Below are positions 1-12,100 of a stretch of 64,000 bases of DNA, in pieces. The position numbers and the translations under genes are program-made. The DNA lies in the NCBI GenBank assembly GCA_031841125.1, contig CM063110.1, positions 31,387,214 through 31,451,213 on the forward strand, given 5' to 3'. Below the pieces are notes generated by a model. It saw only the letters and a program-made list of their open reading frames with translations, did not search any database and was not told the DNA's origin. The DNA is from Acanthococcus lagerstroemiae. Lineage: Eukaryota; Arthropoda; Insecta; Hemiptera; Eriococcidae. Position 1 is the first letter of the stretch. Each line of letters starts with the position of its first letter.

Positions 1-49
1 CGGAGTAAGTACGACCGCTGACTGGTTCACTCTTTACTGGTTTACCTAC

Positions 50-170
50 CCAGGATGGCGAAGGTCGTAAAGACACCGACACGCGTCGACAGCATGAAAC
101 TTCCACCAACTGCTAAGCCGTGAGTGAAATTGTCGATCGAGTTTGCCATCAAATTCAGGTAGCCGCTGAC
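50..170 (-). CDS. ZIP13: ZIP13-like exon 4 (metal-binding helix)
   Basis: Acceptor CTTTACACAG, donor CTGG|GTAGGT, 121 nt, phase 0 in and phase 1 out. Encodes VSGYLNLMANSIDNFTHGLA followed by VGGSFMLSTRVGVFTTFAIL. The N and H side chains of NSIDNFTHG are the expected metal ligands of membrane helix IV. Confidence 0.93.
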
Positions 171-3100
171 CTGTGTAAAGAAAACTTTAATAATAAATCG
201 TAAATGGCTTTTAAAGTACCAACGAAAGAGTTTCTCAGTTCCTGTGTAGAAACAGAGTTGAGTCTTGAATGAAAATTGGAAGAATTTATTACTACGATGA
301 AACGCACTTCAACGAGAATTGCGAGAACAGCTTTCAAACTTCCCTTTAAAATCCCCATATTTGCAAAACTATTACACAGGGTGTTTTACAAATTGGTCCC
401 CCACTTTCTTTTTGAACACGAAGTCGGGTCTTCACGGGACCAAAGGGGATCTTCAAGGGACAAGGTCTAGTTCGCCGGGTCAGTGCGATTTGAGGCTATA
501 TCCTAAATAACTAGTTTTGCTACAGAGGGAAAAGAAGTTTTAACATCAAGTGTTTACTGATAAAAGTAGAACTGATCAACAAAATGTTGTGATATGTCTC
601 TGTACGAACTTTATCAGTCAGATTGTCATATTCCCACAAAATTTCAAGTTATTGGATACGGCACCTTTTCGCCCAAATTTATTGAAAGCAGCATTAAATA
701 CAGTGTTATAACCGATGCAGCGTGAAATTACCTTTCCAATGATACCAAAATCTAATTTTTGAGAAAAATTGGATTTAGCTCCAAATCGCACTGATAGTCC
801 ACATAAATCAGGTTCTAACTATGAAAAAATCATAAAAAGCTTAAACTTGTTGGTACATAGGTCGAATTAAGTGTTCTGAACAACATACGATAAGTCCCAA
901 CGAATCCGGTGCCGGTGTCTTCCCCTAGGGAGTAAAAATGGAGGCGTAAAACAGTTTTTTGCTTATATCTTGCTAAAATTTGAGTTTAGAAAAAAAAAAA
1001 AAAAAGTTCAAACAAATGTGATAGAGAATGAAAAAATACACAGAAAATGGTCTCACACATTTTCCTGTAGAGTGCGTATTTGTCGAATAAATTAATATCA
1101 AACGTTGAGATATTTCCTCCATGTATACTAGGGGTGTCCCTTATTTCACAAGTTTTCGCCAATTGATTATGGTCGCACTGAAATGTGTTCCAATGGACCT
1201 AGAAACTCGCAGTATAAAATTAGAGCTCAATCTGAGGTTATTAACCTGTGCCGCTTTGACCTTGAAGTTACATGTAATACTGAGATTTTACAAAAAAAAC
1301 GCGAATATCTCGGAACATATCAACTTTAGGCCCGAAATGCATATAACATAAAATGTTCCCTGTTGAATTTCCTATAAAAAAGATCCAACACAACTTTTCG
1401 GTAAAATGCATATTTTACGAGATAATCGTAATAATGTGTGAAAGTTTCGAGAAACGTGGATTTTGTTATTTTTCCTTACATAACCGATCTTCACTCGCTA
1501 AATCGTAGTTATTAAAAAAAATATTCACTTTAGGACCAAAATGCAAATAACATAAAATATTCCTCGTTAAATTTTCTGTAAAAAAGATTCTATACAACTT
1601 TTCTTTGGGAAACACATTTATCGAGATAATCGCAAAAATACGTGGAATTTTCGAAAAACATTGGGTTTTCCAATTATTTTACAGCTGAAATATCCAGTGG
1701 CGTAGCCGGGAGGGGAGGGGGCAAAGGGAGCAAATGCCCCCTCCCCCTTCCAAGGCATCTAACATTGAATGTAAAATATGCAAAAATGAGCAATTTTTCG
1801 CCTTTAAAACACGTTTTTTCAAAGTGTTTACTCGAGCAGTAATTTTACCTTCATTTTTATAAAATAGTCCTCTAATATCGGCGATTTTTAAAAAATACCT
1901 CTCTAGGCAAAGTTAGATTTTTAAAGGGGAGAAACAGTCGAAAATTGAGGTATTTTTTAAAAATCGATTATGAATGAATGATAAAATGAATGAATGACTG
2001 GATGAATATAAATACTATACCTACTCTTAGTTTTGTATTCTAGTAAACAAATTATTGTCTTTAATCTTAAGTGAAATTATTTTGTAAAGGTGGTGTCGGC
2101 GGTAATTGGTCTATGGACTGTTGTCGGCACCACCTCAAAAAATAAACAAATTTAAAATAAATAAAATAATGTTCACTTCAACATACTGATTTCCTGATAA
2201 CTTTTTTACATGCTACATATTACAACTCGTTTGCTTCTCGCTAGTACTGGTAACTGGCGACAGAAAACGTTCTTATATATTACTAAATTCAATCAATTCA
2301 GGTTCTCAAAAATAAGGAGCTACTGAATTGAACTGTAACGTTGATAAATGAACACTGCCGAAAAACACGCATCTGAAATGACGCGCTACTGAATTGAACT
2401 GTGACTCAGTGAGTTTAGAAGAAAAGAAGAAGAATCAGGTCGACACATCTGAAATGATGCACCACTGAACGAAACTGAATTCACTTCAGTGACCCCATGA
2501 GCATCATACTGGAACAGGATTGAAATTTCGATTGCAATAGGCTTGGCTACTGATAATCGACCCTAAAGACCATTTGACTTGTTAGATCTTTCCAACTCCG
2601 CCTGACTGAAATGATGAATTTTCCCAACTGCTGAGTGAAAAATTCTTACGGGGGAGGGGGTGAGTTGCCATCCCTTCCGCCCTATCGGTACGTCCCTGGT
2701 TTTCGGTAACAATAATTTATAATCCAACTGACTTTTCAGAAATATTTTATATTGACGTTTGACTCGCATGCCTGAGGTTTACATCCCCCCTTCCCTCCAA
2801 GTTCCCTAGCTTAGAAAAAGGTCCCTCAATACCGCCATAATTCTTTATTTCGATGCTAAGTAGGTATATTAACAATCCTGGGACGATGCATTTTTCTGAA
2901 GCACCAGTTAAAATTATGTACCTTGTCGAAAGTCAATGAAATTTGGTCATGCAATATTGAAGGAAATACCTTCGAAATCAGAAAATAAAGTACCTCTAAA
3001 TAGCTTATGTATAAATGAGTATCAGAACTTTACCCCCCCCCCCTTTCTCTCTCAGTAATACAAATCTGATCACTGAATTTAATTGCAGGATTTAATAATT

Positions 3101-6100
3101 GAGAAGCAAATGTACATGGGGAAAATGTTGCTCTAACTTGCCCCCTTGGAGTTGGCTACGGGCCTATTTCCTTTCTGCGTGTCTGGTCGCAGTGAATTTT
3201 AAGTAAATCTACAAGGGTCTTACAGAGTCTTAAACGAGTTTTCGAGAATGTTGAGTCTTGAAAAGTTTTATAGACTTCTCGAAAATTTCACAAGATCCTT
3301 CAAGATAAGCTAAACTGATCAGTGGAATAGGCATTCGTCACATTTTTTTCTGACCAGAAGGTGTACATACCTCCACACCACATCTTTAAAATTTTGTCAG
3401 ATGTATCTTACGCATCAAAAGTTTTCCGGGATTGTTCAAGACCGTATTTGAAGCTTTTTCTGACTTCGTTCGAATTTTTATTCCACGTTCTACGAGGACT
3501 TTTTCAGACTTTTCGAGACTTCCATAAGACCCTTTAAGTTTAGCGAAAATGATCTGGGTTTTCAAGTGCAAAGGATGGGGTGAAGGGAGCTGAAAACAGA
3601 AAAGCTTTTCAAGTTCGAACTTGGCATCATTTCATTGATTTTTCAGATCGCGGAATTTGGATTTGATATTAATTTCTAGCTACCGTGAAAATTAAGATTC
3701 CAAAGAGGAGGGCGAAAGGATGGGGAGAGATGAAGAACCCGTGAAACACGTGTGTACGGAAATGTCGACTAAAATGTTAGTATTAAAATCCAGGACATTC
3801 CTCACATACCGACACCTTGGAGCAAAATTGTGCTATATATACATTTTATTAAAATTAGCAGAAGTGGGGTAAGTTTTCAATATCCTATTGGCATGACGCC
3901 GTAAAGGGTGCGCTGCGCGTGGTGAGAGATGGAAAGTACCACAAAAGGTAATCAAGTGTATTGCCGGTAATGGGAGATGTAGGAAAATTAACAATTTACT
4001 AACAAAATACGGCGTATTTCGAAAAATTAAAGAGAAGAAAAGTTATTCCTCGTTCAATTTTACATATTATTACTGCAGATTTACAAGTATTGCCTGCACT
4101 TTGTTAGAACGGTCATTAATTTACTTCTCATGCATCCTACTAATAAGAATACACAAATAAGTTTAAAAAGTTCATTAGACTAAAATATGAGAGTAAACTT
4201 GTAATTATATTGATGAAATCATCTTTAGATCGATACAGAAATGGCTGATGAAGTTGACAAAGATGAAAATTCATTGCCAGTCTGGCATAAGTCAAAATAA
4301 ACCGTAAGCATGATAACTTTAGTGCCCGATTTCGTTTCAGACATATCAAGTTTGCATAACAACTGGAGAGTACATTTTCCGGGAGTTCTAGGGCAATTAT
4401 GAAAAAACTGAAGAACAACATTAGGTAACCAACACTCATTTGTTCTATGCAATTTTTTCTCCATAGTAAACAGTTTTCAACCGATTCTTCTGAGGAGGGG
4501 GTTTTAACTCCATACCACAAAATCAATAACACGCGGATTTTGCGCAGCTTTTTTTTTCTTTTTTTGAGTTCCATGAGACCCATACCAATGACAATTTACA
4601 TCAAACTCCCGCTTGTTATCAACTATTTTTTCTTTTTTTGCCAAAACTAATACGAAAATAGGACACTTTGCTGCGTCATTCCTCTAGCAGTGTATTTAGA
4701 TTTCGTATTCTCAATTTCGTATCTACGCGGTACTCAATTTAAGAAAAACACCTCTGTACGCCAACTCACGTGAATATTCGATGGTTTCTTCACCAACGGC
4801 CGCAGCTTAACGTCGTCCAAATTATTGTTGTCGGTGATGGTGCCGGCGAGGGTCTTCAAAATTTTCGACTCGGTGACGTAGTTCACAGTCAAGTCATTCA
4901 GAATGAAACTGCTTTTCTTCCGGCGTATGGACGTCGTCTTGCTGCTGCCGTTGGCCACTTTGTTCGCCTCCGGCGTCTCGGCGTCCTCGTCGGCCTTGTC
5001 CGCGTCTTCGTCGTTTTCCTTTTCGAATGTAAACATTTTTTCCACAATTATGAATACCAGCAGTCCGGTCAGCACCCAGAGGCCGCAGTACAACGACGGA
5101 TGCTCGTGTTTGTTAGCTGCTGCAACAAAAATAAGAATGAGTCATGTTTTAGAGTAAATCGCCAAAAATAATCTAAAATATATTTGCACTGCGGAAATTC
5201 GAGTAGCTCAGGTAAATTATGCTGAAATAAAGTAAATGCACTTCCTTGAAGTTGCACATGGGTGGAAAAAGGTCTTCAACGGACGAGGAAGCGAAGGGGG
5301 AGGTGGAGAAGTGGGCGAAGGAGCTGACGGGAGACTTTTTCGAAGCAGACATCAAAGAATTGATCTCCGCCTCCACACCTGCATCGAGAGGGATGGCGAC
5401 TACGTTGAAAAATGACTTACATATGTACAAATGTAACTATCTAATTTTTAAAAAAATTCCGGGACCTTGAGCAACAGTTAAGTGAATTTCGGGACTTTTC
5501 CAGGGTTCCAGGACCTACTTCTAGCCTCCGGGACTTTTCCGGAACTTCCGGGATCGGTAAACACCCCGTTTCTGATCGAGGTGCTGAGGTCCCTCTGGTA
5601 GTATCGGCTTTGGGCACCTGGCACAGTCGGGCTAATGCAAATCAACTTCGGATCAATTCGTGATCCGGATCAAAAAATTTGTGATTCACTCCCGGATTCG
5701 AATCATTTTCTTCTCGACAATCTATGATCCGAAATTTTGGATTACTTTCGCATCATCTGAATTTTGATGCGGATGCTCTAAACCCAAAGGGTACTACCAT
5801 GGCTATGTTTGCCGACGACACCGCTATTTTGTCAACAGCGACCACCTTCGCTGAAGCAAACAAATTACAACAAAGCCTGAATCGATACGACCTTTGGACT
5901 CAAAATTGGCGCATAAAGGTTAATGCAGCCAATTCTAAGCACGCTGTATTCACTCTAAACAATAAATATCTCTTCTATCCAGTCTACCTTGGGGCACTGA
6001 CGAAATTCCACTTCACCAATCGGCCAAATACCTCGGAATCACCTTAGACTCGAAACTCAATTGGAGTGCTCATATTTCTGACAAGACGACACTAGCAAGC

Positions 6101-9100
6101 GAAAAACTCCGCAAACTCTACTGGATATTGAACAAGAAATCTCTAATCAACCTCGAAACCAAACTACTGGTTTACAACTCAGTAGTAAAACCTACGTGGA
6201 CCTACGGTCTTATGATCTGGTGAGTAGCCGCTGAGTCTAACTTGCAGAAACTCATATGCATGGAAAACAAGGCTCTCCGTACTATGGTTGGAGCTTACCG
6301 ATTCGAACGTATTCATGACATCAGGAAGGATTTGGAGATCCCCTCTCTTGCCGACCTAATTTCAACCCTCGCCATTCGATACAGAAAACGAATCGACAGT
6401 CATAGAAACCCGATCGCCACAAAACTCTACTCCATCAATCACGAAACCAGAAGGCTCCAAAGGAAATGGTTCAATCAACTCGTTCCTAGCTAATTGTTAA
6501 GCTCTTAATGTAACGTTGCGGCTGACTTGCAGGAGGGAGCCGTTTGCGGGTTTTCAACCTTTTGAAATATAGATATAAATGTTTTCCAAACAGTCCATCA
6601 ATAAACTGAAAAAATGAAATCTGAATTTTGATGGTATAACGCCAAGTTTAAGAAAAAGGTTCGAAACCACGTCACTCTGTCGCTGAGATTTATTAATGAA
6701 AGAAAGACTGGAAATAACCCGAAGAAATTGATCCGAATCATTTGTTCATCAAGGATCCGTGATTCAAATTATTTTCTCATCAGCGATCCATGATTCGTGA
6801 TTCGAATCAGTTCTCTCCCCTAATCTGTGATCCCCGCCAAATCATTCTTTCAATGATTTGCTCAACCGTGGTTCCTGGTTTCCAGTGGTGTAGACGAGTA
6901 GGGAGAACCCTTCCAAACAGTCACCAGTGCTACGCTACAAACTTGCAATCCCGGATATCTTACATGTGGCTGCTCTGTCACAGCCTCTGCAGCGGAAATA
7001 AAAGAAATACAAAATCGGGCGATAGGTTTGCTGAATTAGCGCATCATTTTTGATCATCAAGGGCACTGAAACACTCTACGAGGAAAATAAGCGGAGATAT
7101 TTTTCGAAATCGCTCGACAGGCGAAGCTTTTAGTTATTGCCTACAGATTTTTCAACTCGGTAAACGAATCAGGTAGTCAGGTAGTACGACTCGAATCAAT
7201 AACATTAATCACACGTGAACGGGGAATGAACAAGCATGAGTGTAGAATATGCGAACGAAATTGGATGACGTGAGGCTAATTAACATGTTAACATGCTGGT
7301 ACAAATATTTATGTAAGTAATAATATTGGTGCGATCGGGCGATCGTCGCTGATGCTTGCTGGGCGACATGAAGGTCGACAAAATTACGCCCAACTGCAAT
7401 ACACTCTACACAAAACTAACATTTGTGCGAGATAGAAGTCAAGTATGAAAGATTAAATTGATGGGCAACGTCGCACCACTTCAAACTGGTGAAAAATCGA
7501 GTATTCCGATGAGAACATTACATACGAGTAATTGAGTGTTTTGCCCAGACATCTAGATAGACTACATTAACGTGTCGCAATGAGGGACACAGAAAACGGT
7601 TCCGGCATATTAGCGTAAAAAACAAGGATAATAATGCAAAAAATTGAGGAGCGTTGAAATTTGGTCTAGTTGTCTACTAGACTACCCTAATGAACATACT
7701 AAAAGTCCCGGAGATTGCGATGTCGGCGACGGCTGCCATTTTGAAAAAATTGTGACTGAAAACACATTCTCATGACAGGGTGTCTACTGAAACTGAAAAC
7801 AGAACAAGGTTGCTATTAGATTGACTTAAGCCGAAAAATTACCCCCAAAAAAATCACGTTTTCTTCTGTCAAACAGTACTTATAACTAGTGTCAGATTTA
7901 TATCAATAAATCCACTAACAATGCTAATTTCAGTTTTCAAAAAATTACTACAGCGAGGTTGATAAGCATACCTTGTGTGTTTAAAATTTCAAATATCTAA
8001 CTACTTCCATTAATTTTGTACAATCTTTTTTTACAAAGCGCGCTTTTCCCATAAACGCAATGTGCCATTCGCGTGTGAACGCTAAAGAGTCGCTCTCTGG
8101 CGGCCTAATGAAATGCGGCGCGCTGATCGGTGTATTTGGATGAAAAAATGATTAGTGACAAAAATGTTCTGCAAAGAAATTGAAGTTGGGCTCATCTGAA
8201 AGGAAATGATGAGGGCTAACACACTTTAGTTCTCTTCAGTTTTCCATAAAAAGCGATATTGAAGATGCTAGACCTCATTTTACTTATACATGTTTTGTGG
8301 TAAAGATACCTTGATCAAGTGATCATCTTTTCGTTCACGACACTAGCGCATCTACAGGAGTGTCCAAACGCGAATATTTTCGTCAGGACCTCAGGACTAA
8401 AGGCGTGGCTTCGCTACCAATCTTCCATGCACTATCATGAGATTGGTACAATATCCAGTTCTCTTTAGTATTTTGTCTGTGGTTTATGCACAAATAGTCG
8501 AAAAGAACGACGATCCAGAATTTCGCGTCTTTACACAAGGGCGAAAAAGATATTGGGATGTGGAATCTGAAATTTAGAGAGGGCTTGTGTCGCAACCACA
8601 CGCACGAACACTAACAAATGAGGAGCTATCTGTCAAAAGGGTGTCCATTCCATAAGAAATACATTGAATGGACGCCCTTTTAACAGATAACTCCTCAAAT
8701 ACATGTAAGGAGGTAGAGTGATCAAAATAGATATGGCTCATCTGTTAACACGGGGAGCAAAGATCGGTCTCATTTTACGAGGATTCTACCCTGTTAGTTT
8801 ATTTTGATTGTTCTAATTTGCAGCCAATATGTTGTATGAAGATAATTTTGACAGGCATTTACCTTCAAATAACTCAACATTTTTCAAAATTCAAAATATC
8901 GAATCATCACCCGTATATTTCTCACGGGATCGATTAATTTGATCACTCAAACTAAACAGGTTCTTAACTCCGCCACTGAGTGTCAGCCACTTCGATTCCG
9001 AGTCCCAATAGAGAATGCAAATAAAAATGCAAAAAGGAAAATATTTCTGTTCAATTCGACTGAGGATTTCCTCAATCTGCTCACGTTGTCTTCCTACAAA

Positions 9101-12100
9101 GCCATTTATTTTGATGATTCTCATTTTCTGAGAAACAGTGTTATCAGCAAAACACGCACCTCATCATATCAACTGCTGGCTGTTAACCCTTGGGAGAGTG
9201 ATAGTTGCACGACTTCCTAGCAACGCAGCTAATATTGCGATAAAAATAAAAAACTGAACAAAGCAAGAAGAAAAAACTGAATCATTAATATACCTACTAC
9301 TATTACTTTCAATATGAACATAATAAACGTCAGTCAGTCGACAATAATATTGCCGCCAAATTGCGTCATTATATCATGAAGTTCCTATTCGTGATCGAGT
9401 GTTAAAGTCTGCACTGACCTCAATAAACGTATAATCCTCTTCAAAATTAATTAAAATATTTATCTCTATGTTATAAATAAAGCGAATGTGAATAATGAGA
9501 TCGGCAAAATCAATTGCTATCACATGATCGTATACTCAAAAGTCTCATAACTAAGAAAGAAACTGAATGAATGGCAAATAATAAAATATTTATGACGCCA
9601 TTTAGTTTCAAAAATCAATTAATGTATGTTCAGCTGTTCATGAGAGTACGTGTGAGCTTCAGAACGGTGTTTCAGAACCGATAAATTAAATTTTTCCATA
9701 AGTGCGATACACACAACAAAATGCAACATCGAAGAGCTTTTTGCCAACGTGGTAGAAGTCCAAAAACACGATCTTCATGAACCTCAAAAACGGTGTACAT
9801 CACTGAATAGCAGGGCGATCGAAATTATTGCCAAGGGAGGACTGAGGAGCCAAGTGGTCCAAATAAAATTTCGCTTCTTTAAGAGTCAACAGTAATTTCT
9901 AATTCTTTTCAATATTGTTTCATCTCTATCAACTTTCAGTGCTGACGATACGTTGGAGGGGGTTATTTCACGACCTATTGATTTAGAAATTACAGTTAAC
10001 TGAGAAAAAAAAAATGACATTCAACTAGACTACATGGCTTTTCGGCTCCTTATATCATACAAGTAACTTTTGAAAAGTTTCCTTTTTCGGGTGCAGAGTA
10101 TGCGAAAGGTAATCTCAGCGGGATTTATGTTATTTTGAAACATCAAAATTTGAATCCTGGCAAAAAATCGGTATGTAACGTGCCATTTACTTATAGGCAA
10201 GGGCTCTTGGCATCGCCGATTTCGAAAACAACCATCAGATTTTTCACTCACCCTAAGGCCTCACAATTCAAAACTCACTTTTCAAATAAGCACCCTTGAC
10301 TTTACAGGGGAAATCGAGTACGAAATCGAAGTATAGATTTCTCGGGACGCAGAATTTAATTATTCCATCAGATGCTCTCATCACAATGGCGTAAATATTG
10401 GAACGACATGGGGATATTAAGGTGGCCTGACCCTTATTTTGACGAAGCAGGAATTTCTTTTTGCGGCATCCCATAGAATTGTTCTATACCACGTAAAAAC
10501 AATTTGTGCCAACTTTGAGGGTCATCGGACAAATTTAACCCGACCACCAAAGGGGATTAACATGTAATTTACGTAAGAACCTTGGGTCTTTTCGGTTCAA
10601 ATTGAATACTGAAGGAATATTGAAAGATTTTAGAGGGATTCAGTTTCTGATTTCAGGGCTTTCACATAGGAAGGGGTGCAGGTTTCTCCTAAAAAAGAAA
10701 ATTAAAGACTTGAGTTGGCAAAGTAGGTATTACCAGAGATAGGAATCAAGATACGGTTGGGAATGAATTGCGTCTCCGGGACAATTTTTAGATGTTCTAG
10801 TTACCGTCCCATGAAAAAAAAAAAAAAAAAGGTGAATTCCGGTCCAGCTGCCAAGAATAACGTTGAATGAGTTGCGCCCTGCTTCCTGCTTCTTATGAGA
10901 ACAGAAACTGCTCTTCTGCAGTAATTAAATTTACAAAAAGAAAATGCAGTTTAGTTATCACGATTTGTTCACACTTTCTATCACAGAACAATCATTTTTA
11001 AAAGGCCCTGCAGGTGGTCCAAGGTACCACTGCATGCAGGGACGTACCGAAGAGTTTTTCCCAAGGGGCAAAAATTATGAAAATCCCAACTGACAAAAGC
11101 TATAGTTTCTAATCATCAAAGGAGAAAAAAAACTTTTGACTTGTTGGATTTTTTCAACTCCGTCTGCCTGAAATGGTAAATTTTTAAATTTTCCCAACTG
11201 CTGAGCAAACAATTCCTACAGGGGAGGGGGTTAAAAGTTTCCCCCTATACCCCTACCGGTAGGTCCCTCATTGCGTGGTGGACCAAGGTACAATAAAGGC
11301 TTTGTACCTTGGTTCATAAACTGTGAGTTAAAAATTGCTCACAACTTCGGTTGGGGTTATTATTTTGGGCTACAAATATTAACAATATGTAGTAGTGGTA
11401 AAAATTTCAACTTTGTATGATCCAATGCCAGATTGCTATGGCTAAGAACAGAAAAGCGGTCCAAGGTACACAATCCCCTACATACTTATTTGTATCAAAG
11501 TGAGTGAGCTTGGTGGTGGAATTCTCTGCTTGCTCGTACGAAAGGTAAAATTTTACCTCCGAAAATTGAGAAGTGGGATGTCGTTGTTCTTGGTTCATAT
11601 ACGAATTGTAGTATAGACAATACTACGACGCAATGCATGCAACATTTAGGAAAGAACTCGCACGGGCTGAATTGACATTTAGCATCCGCTCTACATCTGA
11701 ATCATTATAAATATTATCAGTTCTCATTCTGCGCCAAAAGAGGAAAATATCCAATCAGCTGCATAAGCCATTACTCGCGAACTAAACGTGATGCAAACAG
11801 AAAATACATGAACTGTATCGTAAAACGATATTTGTAATTAAATACTTATCAATCGCCCCCTCTGATATCATTATGCTCAAGTCAATACCACTCAAATTGA
11901 CTTAACACGGTCGGTTTATCGCGATCACGTTCGACGTGAAAATTTCAACGACCTTTTTCTGTGCCACAACTGATAAGAGCAACCAATTTTCCACTCGAAA
12001 TGAAAATAACAATTCGCTCGATTTCTTTTCAAGGAGCGACAATCATTTTAAATCATAAATTTCCCATTAACGCGGGCGCGGAGGGGGGAAGGGAGCACAT

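Larger units (their letters stand above)
171..4769. other. Intron 3 of the ZIP13-like gene
   Basis: No exon seen on either strand. It holds a two-copy tandem duplication (1306-1680), a CAGTGGCGTAGCC-ended MITE relative (1695-1970), a partial MITE (2565-2698) and one unit of the GACTTTTTCAGAC-type repeat (3196-3600). Confidence 0.7.

Noticed and set aside
8891..9220. Overlapping open frames on both strands
   Set aside because: Neither strand shows a family pattern or splice context; treated as chance.
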